Below are positions 50,405-62,683 of a stretch of 64,000 nt of DNA, one piece after another; position 1 is the first letter of the stretch, and each line of letters opens with the position of its first letter. The DNA is taken from assembly GCA_013396755.1 (NCBI GenBank), contig VWZF01007235.1, positions 1,001,760 through 1,065,759 on the forward strand, given 5' to 3'. The stretch comes from Sclerurus mexicanus. Its lineage: Eukaryota; Chordata; Aves; Passeriformes; Furnariidae. The notes beneath the pieces were generated by a model. It searched no databases and was not told where the DNA came from. It saw only the letters and a program-made list of their open reading frames with translations. The translations under genes and the position numbers were made by a program.

Positions 50405-50489
50405 TGCAGAATCATCCTATTGGCTTACAGTTTTTGAAGAGTTTTGCATCTCTTGATGAAGTTGAGACTGGGATTTTGTTTCTTCCAAG

Positions 50490-50650
50490 GCTGCTACCTG
50501 ATAGAGAACGAGTCCAAGAGAGATTTCTGTCATGTTACAATAGAAAACGAGACAGATTGCACCGTTGCTTCTGCTTTCATTTTAATACCTGCCAATACCA
50601 TTTTGCAAATCCTGGAGTGTAACACTGAAAAAAAAAGGAAGTGTAGCTAA
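50490..50650 (+). CDS. possible terminal exon of a small secreted-type protein, unidentified
   Basis: A good acceptor-like tract, TTTTGTTTCTTCCAAG (50474-50489), is followed by an open frame of 52 codons starting TGC at 50492 and ending at TAA 50648-50650. The peptide has five cysteines, two N-glycosylation motifs (NES and NET) and a lysine-rich end (TEKKRKCS). That pattern suits a disulphide-bonded secreted or surface protein. No family was recognised, a second frame over the same bases is also open, and no upstream exon was found. It lies only about 85 bases from a CR1 insertion. It may be chance. Confidence 0.15.
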
Positions 50651-51299
50651 CATGAGGTTAAAAAATGTCTTTAGTGTGTAAAATATGAAGCTGGATGACA
50701 CATAGGCAGCTGCAGATGCACTAATTTGATTTCATGCCTTAGAATCAACTGTTCTCCTGCACTGAAAGGCACATTTACATCCATCTGTCAAAGTCAGCTC
50801 CTTGTCTTTTCAGAGTTCCTCTGCTCTTGTTTCATCCCATGCTCTGCTCACGGAGGCGAGTTTGGAACAGACTTTTCCAGCCCACCCCTGTTTTTCAAGA
50901 ACATACAACAAAAATCTATCTTTTTTTCCCCTTTTATTCTTTTTTTTTTGTTTCGTTTTGTTTTGTTTCCACCCCTTTATTTTCTCTCTTCTGAGTCTCA
51001 GGGAGGTATTATTACAGGATTATTAGACACAGAACATAGGATCTGGGTGTTTAAGCTTTAATCCTTGTAAGCCAAAGCCCTGGCTACAAAGCTGGGTTCA
51101 TGACACTGGGAATCATTTGATATCTAACAGGGGGGAGTTCAGCATCACCCAGGAGCAGCACCTGGGCTGGCTCTTGGCAGCGTGGGAGGCGAGTGGTGGC
51201 CGTGCACGGGGTGCTCAGTGTGTGATGGGGATGGCGCTGTGCCCCAGGGCATGGCCAAGGGGAAGGGTGGGCTTGGCAGGAAAGCAACATCAGAGTCAG
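50651..51299. other. unique non-coding sequence
   Basis: No gene or transposon was recognised. A T-rich simple tract, TTTTGTTTCGTTTTGTTTTG-like, lies at about 50938-50968. Confidence 0.45.
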
Positions 51300-51702
51300 G
51301 GAATCACAGAGCATCCTGGAAAAGACCCACCAGGATCATCCAGTCCAACCCCTGGCCCTGCACAGACACCCCAAAATCCCACCCTGTCCTGTTGTCCAAA
51401 CCCTCCTGGAGCTCTGGCAGCCTTGGGGCTGTGCCCACTGCCCTGGGGAGCCTGGGCAGTGCCCACCACCCTCTGCGGGAAGAACCTTTCCTTGATATCC
51501 AACCCAACCCTCCTTAACACAGCTCCAGCCATTCCCTGGGTCCTGTCCCTGCTCACACAGAGATCAGAGCTGCCCGTGGTGAGGTGTGACCTCAGTCTCC
51601 TCTTCTTCAGCCGAACAGACCAAGTGCCCTCAGCTGGTCCTTGACGGCCCCTCCAGACCCAGCACCACCTCTGTGTCCCTCCTTTGGACACTCTCTAATA
51701 GA
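51300..51702 (-). mobile_element. CR1 LINE 3' fragment (second subfamily)
   Basis: The plus strand begins GGAATCACAGAGCATCCTGG and keeps the blocks CACAGACACCCCAAAATCCC, GGAGCTCTGGCAGCC, CTGGGTCCTGTCCCTGCTCA and GAGGTGTGACCTCAGTCTCC, ending near TTTGGACACTCTC. This is the reverse complement of about 400 bp of CR1 3' sequence. It extends further 5' than the copy at 34866. The antisense frames inside derive from the element and are not host genes. Confidence 0.95.
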
Positions 51703-54700
51703 GCCCCTGATAACTGGCCTGAACAGCAGGACAGGGCTCAGGTTTTAGTCTGGCAAATAAAACATACTCCTCAAAAGAGGTCACCCCTCTTCTGCAGGGT
51801 GTGTTTATCTTGCTAGTGGGAATTTTGGGAGCAAGCCCAAAGCCTGTCCCTCTGGGCCCTGTGTGGATATGTGCCTGGAAGGAGCTGTACCCAGCCAGTG
51901 CCCTCAAGTGTCACTGCCTGTGTGCCAGGAAGGTCACCTGCCCCACGGGCAGGCTTTTCTGCTGCTTTTGATTTGTCTTTACTGCATAGAACACAGGGTA
52001 ACTGGAAATCAAATTTAGATCTTGTCCTGCACCGTAGGTACGAGCAAAATCAATATCTTTCATATTCTCACCACAGCATGAAATTCTGAAGATGGAAATT
52101 AAAGGTGTCTGATAAGCTGCTGGGTCAGCCCAGCCTCTCCTCTCTTTTTTCAACTTGCTTGTAGTGAGCGACTCATCAAGTTTATCTGAAGTTAAAACAG
52201 TTTTATGATTAAATTTGCCCATTTAGATAGAGTTGCCACCACCTCTCACATATAAACTTACAATATTTTGCTAATGGGGGCCGGACCCATCGTCCTCATG
52301 AGATTAAAATATGCTTTAAAACAAGCCCTGTATGGAAATATTGTGTGAGGGGAGAGTATTAGTGAGCTGTTAAGGCTGCAGTGCTGATGGGTGAAAGGTT
52401 TTTGCTGCTACAAGATACAATAAGCTCTCTGAATCTCTTTTTTCTGGTTATAGGGAAGAATTAGCTCTCGGTAGTAGAACCCGTAACAAATTCTTGGCAA
52501 AGAGAAAGAAAGACCAGAGGTCAGTGCTGAAGCTGCATAAAGCTTCTTAATTTTTGCTTCTTGAATTTTCATGGTGCTAAACTGACTTTAAAGTGCAAAG
52601 GCAGTTGTCATGGCTTTATAATGACACAAACTTCCTGCTGACCAACACAACGAACCGCTCAGAGCTGGGTTGTGCAACTCTTTTCTTCTGCTGGCAAGTG
52701 CTTGGTTCTGCTCCTGGGACATTTCAAACCAGCATTTACTCCACGGAGAGGGACACACAGAATGCCCTGAGCTCCAGCACAGCTCTCTGTGAGCACCCTG
52801 AACAATTTTTAAAGCAGTAGCCAAAGCAAGAACTCTGAGTGTTGTTTCTTTGATGTACCAAGACTGATAAGATAATAATTGGGGTCAGGCAGTAGGTTGG
52901 TTCTGTGGCAAAGAAACCAGGTATTTAGTGGCTTTGTGATACATCCAGAATCTCGAAGCATCTTGATTTTGTCTAAAACAGTGGAAGCTTTCAACGTGCT
53001 TGAGAAAGCTCTTGGTTTCTGTTATTCAGATGCACAAAAGTGTGCGTTCGATTTTAGATGATCTGTTCTGACGTGTGAGTTAAACTCCCACACTCTTGTG
53101 AAGAGAGATGCTATAAAGTGCTCCTTGTCAGAGCAGGGCAGGAATTATGGCTCTGGGAATACTTGTCTCTCTGAGGGCTTTTGCTGGGGCTGAGCTGCAG
53201 AATAAGGGATTTTGGTGAGGGAGGAAAAAGCCCAGCCTGGCTCGGTGTGGTTGACGGTGTGTGGGAGCCAAACCCTCCACCAGCACTTTGCTGGGGACAC
53301 TGAACACCCAGACCCTCCTGCAGAAAGCTTGTTCTGTTTGGGTTTTTTTTAGGTGAAATATAGGAGAATCTCTTCATTCTCTTTTAATTTCATCTCTCCC
53401 AGTCTGAAAATTAAAACTGCTTTCTCAGAGGGACCTTTCCCTTTTACATCACAGAGTTTCACCCTCCCCCTCCTGCTTCCCAAGGCTTAATGGGCTGTAG
53501 GCAGCCAAACCACGAGGCTGTGAGGAGAGTGAAATGATAATTCATTCGGGATGGAAGCAGGAGGCAAAATGTAATCCATCATATCTGCTCTATCTCATTA
53601 CGGAGGTGAGATACAAGAGAGGGCAAGCTGTTAATAAACTGGTGGATGAAGTTATTTTACCAATCTGTTACAGCAAGCGGGGATAGACAGGGTAGAAGTG
53701 CATTATTCACACCTTTTCCTAATCCTTTTGTTCCTTATTCTGGGGAAGTGCCTTTTTGAAGCTGGGAAAGCAGCCTGGCTTAGGGAGGTGCCTTGCAGCC
53801 CTCACACCTTGTGCCCTGCTGTTGTACAGCACGTGGATGAAATGCCCTTTTTGGGAGCCGACAGGCTGCAGTGGGCAACGGGGCTCATGATGTTTCTGCA
53901 GGTGCATTCTTTGTTTCCTCACCCCTCAAAGCAAAGCTGCCCCCCAGGAATTGTGGCCCCTTCTCCCCCAGGCTCTGGGGCTGTCCCTGCTGGTCGCTGC
54001 CATCCCTCTGGAGGCTGTGAGGGGCTGAAAGCAGCTCAGGGAGCTAATCTTGCTTCCGCTGGGAAATGTTTTGGGCAAGCCAGTGTATCCCTTATGTCCC
54101 TGCTCCTTGTGCAGGTGCGGCAAGGACACCCCAGCAGTGTGGGGGCACCTGCACGTCCAGGGAGCTGTTTCCAGTATCCCACTGCTGGGTGTTGGAGCTG
54201 GGATCTGAAGGGCTGGAGTGTCACAGCCCATAAAATACTCCTACCATTTCTTCTCTTCATATGCAAACCTTTCGGTGGAGGGTGAATCTGGTCAAGTTTA
54301 AAAGCTGCCTCTTAGGGAACATTAAAGGCACGTGGATGACGCACTCGAGCAGCCCTGTGGAATTACTTATTTTGCCCTTTCTTTCTCTACCCACAAAGCT
54401 ACTACTTTCTCTTCTGCTGTTTTTCAGCTTTTTCATCTCTCTGACAAAGATGAGACCTTATTCTGGAGCCTGCTCTGGGCAGATTTGTACTGTGGCTGTG
54501 CTAACAAGGTCTCGGTTTCAAGGCTGTCATTTCAGCTGAGAGCGGGGCTGCTGCACATCATCATTGTGGTTTCTGGGCTTTGCAGTCTGCACAAGTTAAA
54601 TATCAGGAGAAAAACATTTCCAGGCATCCTAAACTTATGCAAGATAGTTAATGAAAAGGAAGGGAAGATAATCATTAACATGCCAAGTAGGTTTTTCTGA

Positions 54701-55356
54701 ACAGAAACCCAAACCCAACCATGATGAAAGCCCAAGACCTTGGATGTGAAGGCATCCAGCCTTCCGTCACTGGGTTTGCTACTTGGTTGGGGTTTCCCAA
54801 AAATTATCCATGTCTTGTTCCTCACAATGAAGGCATGGAAACTGTATTGAGCATTGCAGAATGGAGCTGGGAGGTGTGGAAATGCCTGTGGGGCTGGGCA
54901 GCCTCAGTCCAGCTGCTCTTGTCCTGCTCAGGGTATTTGCAGCACCTCCTGAGTGCCAGAGCTGTGAAATCAAGTTCAGTAAGTGCTCTGAGTTAAAAGG
55001 TGAAAGGTGTAAATTATTATTATACACATAAATATGGTTTAAATCCTTTTGTATTGCATTCTACTATTATAAAGTGCTTAGTTTTCCTCATATTTCCCCT
55101 ACTACAGCTAGACCTTTAAATCCTGATCCCTTAAATCTGTGATTGCTGTGTTAATTCCTCACATCTTCCTCTGCTCTGGCCTAAGTGCAGGGTGTACCCC
55201 CTCCACTCACAAAGCCTTCTACTTCTTTGGTGCCCTGTTGTTTTCCACCTTTATTATCCTTAAGGTCTTTATTTATCATTCCTACAGGCTCAGTACGTGG
55301 GTAAACTTTGAAACTCTACCAATGACTCCCTTGCCATGAAAGCAGTATTCCATTCT
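51703..55356. other. unique non-coding sequence
   Basis: No gene was recognised. The plus-strand frame 53698-54285 (195 codons) begins with a hydrophobic stretch but soon becomes a proline/glycine/serine-rich mixture with antisense frames across it, and looks like chance. No repeat was identified. Confidence 0.42.
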
Positions 55357-55359
55357 CGT

Positions 55360-55860
55360 GGAATCACAGAATATCCTGGGCTGGACGGGACCCACAAGGA
55401 TCATCAGCCCAAATCCTGACCCTGCAGAGACAACCCGAAATCCCACCCTGTGCCTGAGGGTGTTGTCCAAATGTTCCTTGAGCTCTTGGGGCCGTGCCCA
55501 CTGCCTTGGGGAGCCTGTTCAGTGCCCACCACCCTCTGGGGGAAGGACCTTCTGAGATCCAACCTGGCCCTGTCCTGACACAGCTCCAGCCCTTCCCTGG
55601 GTCCTGTCCCTGCTCACACAGCAGAGGTCGGAGCTGCCCCTGGTGGGGTGTGACCTCAGTGTCCTCTTCTCCAGCTGAACAGACCCTCAGCTGCTCCTCA
55701 TATGGCCCCTCCAGACTCTCCCCTGTCCTCACGTCTCCCATTTGGACACTCTCCAGCAGCTTTATAACTTTCTTATATTGTGGCACCCAAAACTACCACA
55801 GAACTCGAGGGGAGGCTGCACCAGAGCAGAGCAGGACAATCACCTGCTTTCCTTTGACCT
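55360..55860 (-). mobile_element. CR1 LINE 3' fragment, longest copy in the window
   Basis: The plus strand runs from TGGAATCACAGAATATCCTG through AAATCCCACCCTGTGCCTG, CTGGGTCCTGTCCCTGCTCA, GTGGGGTGTGACCTCAGTGT and TTTGGACACTCTCCAGCAGC to a GTGGCACCCAAAACTACCAC and GAGGCTGCACCAGAGCAGAG block. It is reverse-oriented CR1 sequence of about 500 bp. The 140-codon minus-strand frame 55364-55786 is a relic inside the element, not a host protein; no reverse-transcriptase motif is retained. Confidence 0.95.
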
Positions 55861-57000
55861 TCCTCCTCCTCTCCACCTTCCTCCTCAGCTGTCCCTGCTC
55901 TGGCCAGCAATGATGACAACAGAATAACTTGCTGAAGATAAATGAGGTTCCCGAGCTGAAAAGACTCACTCTGTTTGCACCAGGGAGGACGAGATTGAGA
56001 CATAACCTCATTAGCATCTCTCTATGATCACAGTAGGGCTGCAGGGGTTGAGACTAAATGTTTTCCAATTCAAAGGAGAGGAGAGCAAATTTCCAGATGA
56101 TGACTTTATTAAATTTAAATTACTATAAAAATATCCAGGCAAGGCTTCAGTGGTGACATGAAAATCTCTTTCAGCTTTTCCTTCCCATTACCCAGGATTT
56201 CAGCAAGGCCTGTGAGGAGAGAATTGCTCACACAGTTTCCCTCTTTTCATACTTGGACATGTTTTTACACAATTTTTATTGGAATTTTTAATCATTAAAA
56301 TGATTCAATTTTTATGTGCAGCAATGAAGAAGAAAAATAGCTTTTGAAAATAGCCAGTAAGGGACTTCCTAGGAAGCTTTTCTAATGTCAGCTCCTGCAC
56401 TTGGAATGTCCTAACCCCGAAGCTCAAGTCAACAAAAATCTAGAACTGACACAATTGTTGGCAAATACACAAAATAATTAGTTTTGTGCTGTCTTTCATA
56501 TCATCCTGAGAGAGCCATAAATAGCCCAGAGCTGTTGCTGAGGAGGGAGTAGATTGTTGGTACTTCAGGATCTTTCACTCGCAGTGAATAGCTCAAAGTA
56601 TTATCAGAACCTCCAGTCTCAATTTCATTCTTCAAATAGAGATAATGGCCACATCCTAAAAGATGCTTTTACAGAAAGCACTAATTATCCCTTCTTTGTC
56701 ACAAGCCTCACCTGGGTTTGCTGACTGGTAACCTCTCCTCTCCTTGGAAATTTGCTTTTCCAAAATAGGACTCAAATACTTGTGAGCCAGTTTGAGGAGG
56801 ATGTCAGTGCCACGCTGAGCTAAATTCTGAATAAAGGATTTCCTTTCCTAGAGCTGCTGCCTGGCATCTTTCAGAAGCTCGTTTGGAAAAGGAAGGGCAG
56901 GGATGGGATGGGATGTGCTGTGAATATTTGCCAGAGACAACTGGACCTGAACTGAACCTCAGAGCGTGGCAGGGCCAAGCTGGAAGTGTCATTAAGGAAA
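55861..57000. other. unique non-coding sequence
   Basis: No gene or repeat was recognised. The part from 56100 to 56700 is AT-rich with very few open frames. Confidence 0.45.
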
Positions 57001-57245
57001 GAATCATAGAACCACAGACGTGGCAAAGTGGGAGAAGACCCTTAAGATCATCAAGTCCAACCACTGCCAAGCCCAGCCCTAAACCATGTGCCCAAGTGCC
57101 ACATCTGCACATCTTTTAAACCCCTCCAGGGTTGGTGACTCCACCACTGCCCCGGGCAGCTGCTCCAATGCTGAACAACCCTTTTGGTCGAGAAATTTCC
57201 CCTAATATCCCAAAACCTCCCCCTGGTGCAGCCTGAGGCTGTCAG
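57001..57245 (-). mobile_element. CR1 LINE 3' fragment (third subfamily)
   Basis: The plus strand reads GAATCATAGAACCACAGACG, CCCTTAAGATCATCAAGTCC, CCATGTGCCCAAGTGCCACA, CCTCCAGGGTTGGTGACTCC and TTTCCCCTAATATCCCAAAA. This is reverse-oriented CR1. It mirrors the sense copy at 43942-44184, which shares the CACCACT/GTGGAGTCACC and GGAGGTGTT-type blocks in complement. Confidence 0.93.
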
Positions 57246-57639
57246 TGCTCCCCAGGGGCTTCTTTTATAGACGAGGGGCCTTGGCTGCCGTTGCTCCTGG
57301 CCTTACACAGGTCTTGTCAGCTGCTGCCACGGGTTCCTGGTGGCTTTCTTGGTTCTCCTGAGGTTCCCAGGGATGGGAACCACCCTCAGTGCTGATCCCA
57401 GGAGCACTGGAGCGTTGGCAGAGGAGCAGGAGGCATCGTGGCAGGCAGTGTTTGCTGCCTGTACATCTCGCAGAGAACGCGGGCAAGCCCATTGAAACTG
57501 GAGTTCCTGGTGACAGGACGAAGGCATATGCTACTGAAAAATTATGATAAATGCATATTATCATCCTTTAAGCTATCCATCAAGAAGCACTTCTGTGGAT
57601 CAGCTGAAGGAAGCAGTTAAAGCGTGTTCCAATCCTGCT

Positions 57640-57860
57640 GGGTCTGTGGTCCTGAAGGGCTGCATTGCACATTTTGCCAGGGACAGGCATTAATGAAGAT
57701 AATTGAAGATGTTATTAGGAGAATGTGTTTGTTATCAGAGGTTGCTTATGGCATTATTACTCAGAGCCACAGTTCATTAATATCCATTTTTCATGGCTCT
57801 GCTTTGCCATTCATTGCTTGCACGACCTTGTGTCACTGGAGGAAATGTCAGTGATAAAGA
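57640..57860. promoter_or_regulatory. possible conserved non-coding element
   Basis: This repeat-free, moderately AT-rich block includes AGATAATTGAAGATGTTATT, GGCATTATTACTCAG and CAGTTCATTAATATCCATTT. It has a dense mix of homeodomain and GATA-like cores. The overlapping plus-strand frames are not recognisable. The call is by texture only. Confidence 0.2.
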
Positions 57861-58487
57861 ATGTGTACTTAGTGCTGTGCCATCCTCGCTGCCAGGGCTT
57901 GTCACTCTCCAGTCACAACCCTTATTTTCAAAGCCTTTATAGCTCAGCCATAAAAGTAAAAGACAAACAACTCTAGGTCAGGAGCTGGGCATGCAAATGC
58001 TAAATCAGTGTTTGTGCAGTTAATGAATAAGTTATTGCCCCACTTGTAAAAGCATCTCACAAATAAACGAGTAAATATCAATTGACAGAGGAGCACGTGG
58101 TGATCCTTCTGTTTGCCTTTGTCTTGTAAAAGTTGCTTCAGATATTCTGGTACACATTTCACAAGAAAATGTTTTATTACATTGTTATTGGAAATGCTTA
58201 ATGATCGTCTTCTGTTAGAATCACTGTCAAATGCTCGCACACATCACATCTCCCGAGGTTTTGTTTTGATAACCAAAGCTTAGTCAGAAATTTTGAAATT
58301 ATATCATTCAGAAATAGAACAAGTAATTTGAAAATGCTGACTATAATGAACTTTGACACCCAAAAGGTTGAGGAAGAGCTCTTTTCCAGAAGAAAAGCAG
58401 GCTTGCATAGATGTGATGGTCGCAATGAAGTATAACCATGGAGCACAGAACACTCGGAAAACAAAAAACCTTCACTGGGTGCAATCA

Positions 58488-58558
58488 CTGCCCATGGCAG
58501 GGGGCGAAACGAGGTGATCTTTAAGGTCCCTTCCAACCCAAACCATTCTGTGATCCTA
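58488..58558 (+). mobile_element. CR1 LINE 3' end fragment
   Basis: The plus strand reads CTGCCCATGGCAGGGGGCG, then GTGATCTTTAAGGTCCCTTC, CAACCCAAACCATTCTGTGA and TCCTACA. This is a textbook sense CR1 3' terminus, about 70 bp long and 5'-truncated. The upstream end of the insertion is unclear. Confidence 0.93.
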
Positions 58559-58559
58559 C

Positions 58560-58930
58560 AATTAAAAATTCAGACCTGAAAAACCGCTATCCAAGATTTC
58601 ACCACTGCACTAATTGTCATTAGTAATTGTAATTAAGGAGCAGAATTTTCGCAAAGAAACAAAGCAATTAAATACCAGAGCGATGATCACACGAGGAGAA
58701 CAGGGTGGGCTTTGCCACAGCGAGCCCGTTTATTCCTTCAGGACATCTGGCTGTGGGCAAGGGGCAGCGGGGTGGCTGCAGTGCTAATTGACACCAGGCA
58801 GGGCCTCAAGTCGTTAATCAGATGATTATTTGGCAGCTCGTGCTGGGTTTTCGAATATCGACAGTTTGGTTAATATGTTAATGATCTTAATTTCCATATT
58901 GAGTTTTGTCACTTTAATTTGTTCAACACG
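58560..58930. promoter_or_regulatory. possible conserved non-coding element
   Basis: Directly after the CR1 tail the sequence becomes AT-rich and homeodomain-motif-dense: TAATTGTCATTAGTAATTG, TCGTTAATCAGATGATTATT and GTTAATATGTTAATGATC. It has no open frame of note and no repeat identity. A block of higher G+C (about 58700-58800) interrupts it, so it may be two elements. Confidence 0.25.
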
Positions 58931-60399
58931 AGGAGTATTGGCACTGGGAAATCTATATAGGAAGGAAAAGGCAGAAATTCCAAACTAATGATGACATATT
59001 GGCTTGAATTTTCTTTTTTCCCTCAGACCACCCCAAAGCAGCCATTCTTGTGATTTCCCTTTCTACTTCTCTTACAGGACCCGGTTCTCTGGTGGTGCAT
59101 CTTTAATAACCACGTGTGTCCTCAATTATCCCAACATCTTTGCTTCCCAATATATACATTGCTCCGGCATTCTATTTATCCAGTGCTGGATGCTGTCTAG
59201 AAATTATGCTCTGCAAGTTCAGTGGAGGGATAACTACATCAAATTTAATGGTGTGTCTTATAGATGCTGAACTACATTATTGGCATATTAGTATTTTCAG
59301 ATGAGGTGAACGTCAGCGGTTGGTAGAAAATTAACAGTGTTAGTTAAGACACTTTATGTAGGTCACCAAAAACCTCTCTTTCCCACTTAAAAAATATTTA
59401 TGATTAGAACACTGGTGTGTTCTGGAAGGGAAAGCATTTCCCTGTAGAAGTCCCAGCTGCCTTTCTTCCAGTGCTTAGGTTTTCCTCCGAAAGAACCATT
59501 CCTTTGTGCTTTCCCTGCTGCCACGGACCCAAGAGGAGCACGGCTTTATCCCCCTCTGCCACGTGTTCCTGCTCGCTCCTGTTTGTGCTTGGAGAGCTGA
59601 ATTCCAAGAGCCTCCCTGGTGAAGGGAGACTGCGTCTTTATTAATGCACTGTAATATCAAGTATATTAGCATCGAGTTCTCACTCAGCTCTAAGTGTTAC
59701 TTAGGGATATTAATCAACTGCTGCTTTATTTTAATGTGCTAATTCGGGATTAATGAACAGAAAGGCTTGATTTGCAGAGAGGTCTTTGATTTGTGGCTTC
59801 CACTGTACCTTCCCTTCCATTTTCCTTTGGCACAGACCTGCAGGCAGAGTGCAGCTCCTGACTGAGGACTATTGGTCGCGATTAAATATTTGTTATTTCT
59901 CTCAGGAAGCATCTCTGTTCCTTTGAGCACAACCTGCTGCTGATGGGAGTTCAGTCTGAGCCTGGGGCAGACCTGGTGAAAAGCTTCATTAGGATTGTTT
60001 CCCAGTGGGAAGCTCTTTGTCCTCTGTATGGAAGGGTTTCTTTTCCATAATTGTGTTTATTTCTTGTTTTAATGGTCTTAAATGATCTGGGTTTCTTCTG
60101 GTCTTAAGAGAAATTCTCATGACTGATTGCCTAAAAATATAATCTTAAAATGTAGCCTGTTTTAAAGGGTTTTTGACTGAAAAAGGTCCTCATCTCTGTC
60201 GTTGAATTGTTGAGGTCTTGAGTGGAAAGGGAAGAAAAACCTTTTCCAGTTAATGGTGATGAGGATGTCAAAGCAACCTTTGCTACCCGAATTCCAGGTC
60301 CAAATCCCCCGGCTCTTCCTCAGGTGTTGTTCAAGTGGAGGCTGATCAAAGGACTTTCTGAGATTTTTTCCCTTAATTTAGTTACAACAGATTTCATTT

Positions 60400-60720
60400 A
60401 GTCATCATTCATCTGATGAGTAACTGTACTTGTCCCTCCTTAGTGTCTTTTATTTCCATTAGTGTTTAAGCTTTGTATAACTAAGAAAATAATTAAACGT
60501 GCTGGGTTTTATTTGCAAGAGTTTGCCAAGATGTTAGTGAGATGTCTGCAGTATATCATAATTTGATGTTCGCTCTGTAGCCATACAAAAGCAGTAGAAG
60601 AAAAATGCCATATAAACAACTACTTAGACAGAGTTTGAACGATCCAGTAATTTTGATTTATACTTTGCATTTCATGGCACTGTATTAGCAGTTAAAGTCG
60701 ATGGTTAAACGATTCCCAGC
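60400..60720. promoter_or_regulatory. possible conserved non-coding element
   Basis: This AT-rich, repeat-free stretch has almost no open frames. It has clustered short motifs such as AAATAATTAAACGTG, CAGTAATTTTGATTTATAC and CATAATTTGATG. Inferred from texture alone. Confidence 0.2.
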
Positions 60721-62536
60721 ACAAAATGAGTCAGAAATACAAAAGAAAGCTCCCCATGTGAGATTTAGTGCTGGGGCCTTTGCTGAGATCTGGAGTCTGT
60801 GAGTAAATTACAGTGCTGGTTGTCACTTTTAACTAAGAGCCCCAACCCACCCAGCAGGGCCGGCTAATTTGTCCACTGTTTCTTTGCGAGCTGGTAAAGC
60901 TGCAGGTTTTTTTCACAGAATTTAAGCGAAACTCCTCCCTGGCCTTTTGCAGATTATGTTCAATTTTCATTTTTACTGCTTGCTAAATTCCTGAATGTCT
61001 TCTCTTTCTGCCACTAATGATTTTCATGAACCCCTTTTTCTTATTGCCACGCCTGCTTTGGCTACTTTTCCTGTGCTGAATCTCTGCATGAACAGCTTCT
61101 TTCACATTCAAGTTTGTTCTTGATTTTTTTGTTTGTTTCCACGTTCTCATTTGATAATAATGGACCCGTTTCCCAGTGTTAAACACCTGCTTCCAATCAT
61201 TCCTTGTTATTTAGCAGCATAAATATTTATATACGTTGATAAGATGTTCAGAAGGGGGGTGAAAATCCCTGAGTGAATCTATTTTGTTTCTGAGTGCAGC
61301 CATTCACTTCCTGCAGAATTTAATCTGAGTCCTGTACCAGTTCCTTTTTGCCTGTTTGTGCACGTCATAGTCTCGTGGAAACACAAGTGTCTTGGGAAGT
61401 TGTCTCCCGAAGGTCATCGGATACAAAGCTCCTGTTAAATAGTGCCCATTGCCAGCAGATCCAGGTCCCTGCTGACACCACCAACCCGAAGTTCTCAAAC
61501 ACAGATATTTAGGTCTGTTGTGTCCAGGAGCTCCAAATAATGCTGCTCCCACCACCTTTATTCCCAGGGGCTCTCTGGGGGCAGCTGTGATCGCACAGGA
61601 AGGTCTGTGTCGATTCCAAACAGCTGCCCAACTCAACAAAACAAATCAGGCCAATCCATGCAAGGGGATCCATTGGCACGGGTTGGTTTTGGTGTCTTTC
61701 AGGTCCAAACTTCCAGTTTTTCCAAGCACCCAGTGTAGAGGGGAAAAGAAATTCAGCAGCTCTAGAATTGAAACAGCCAATTTAATTCAAGTTCAAACTC
61801 CCCGTGCCAGGAGGTCTCTTGGATAGAAACAATTCCCTTGTACATGAACTCCATCCTGTGACTGCTCTGGGGAGAGCAGGAAATTGTGTTCTAGCCAAAA
61901 TCCCAGGAGATGAGGAAAATGCTTAAGGGATCTGAGCTACAGTGCTTATAAGGTACCGGAGCATCTCAGAAAAGTGTCACTTATTGATGTCTTGCAAGGA
62001 AAATGTTGACTCCTTTTTGTAAATTGCATTTTCCATCAAGACTCGCTGAGACTGAAAAATCACTTGTGACTGACAGGCTTTATGTGTTCCAGTTTGATGG
62101 GAATGTTTTGGCTGGTGGAGCCAGAGAATAGCCTGGGAATAATTACATCAACTAACATGTTTCTTGGGTGACAGACAACAGCTTCATTCCACAGGCCAAG
62201 TTGCTCGAAGACACTTTTCCTCCCGACTCTTATCTCTTTCCAGAATGGGATGTTCACCACCTGTGATTTCTCTGCACTCCCTGGGATTTGTTTGAGCCCT
62301 GGACATGACTTTGCCAGGCCAGGAACGGCTTGAAGTCTCCCCAGGAGCTCCAGCCTCGTGAGTTTGCTCTGGAGCCCTGCTAACACATCTCCCAGTCTCC
62401 TCAAATTTCCCAGTGCAACGCCTGCCGCAAAGAGCTGCCAGATCCCACATCCCTTTGTGGTTCAGGGCGACCTGCAGGGGAAGGAGGGAGCTCGACAGCT
62501 CTGTCAGACCCTCTAATTTCCTCGCTGTGACTGTCA

Positions 62537-62576
62537 CTGCCACTAACAGCCGTGTCCCTGCGGTGACAGTGACGCT
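62537..62576. repeat. imperfect inverted repeat
   Basis: GACTGTCAC and GTGACAGTGAC-type arms flank a short spacer, matching at about 12 of 14 positions. This could form a hairpin in DNA or RNA. There is no sign that it is a gene end. Confidence 0.45.
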
Positions 62577-62683
62577 CTGGGATGCTCCCGGTCTCTGCTG
62601 GCTCCTCTTCACTGCAGATGCTGAGAGGCTGAGAACCACTCAGCTCTTCCCCAAGCCCTGGCAAAAAAATCTCATCCCTCGCA

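Noticed and set aside
51117..51644. 175-codon plus-strand frame
   Set aside because: Most of it is the antisense reading of a CR1 fragment.
53698..54285. 195-codon plus-strand frame with a hydrophobic start
   Set aside because: The start looks signal-like, but the rest is proline/glycine/serine-rich without motifs and is crossed by three antisense frames.
55364..55786. 140-codon minus-strand frame
   Set aside because: It lies wholly inside a CR1 fragment and is transposon 3' sequence, not a host gene. No reverse-transcriptase motif remains.
57930..57960. TATAGCTCAGCC resembling the D-loop start of a tRNA or tRNA-derived SINE
   Set aside because: No matching B-box GGTTCGAATCC-type sequence and no cloverleaf could be built downstream.
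57944..58240. 98-codon minus-strand frame with a protein-like middle
   Set aside because: No splice-like borders of quality and no recognisable family; AT-rich sequence can give such frames by chance.
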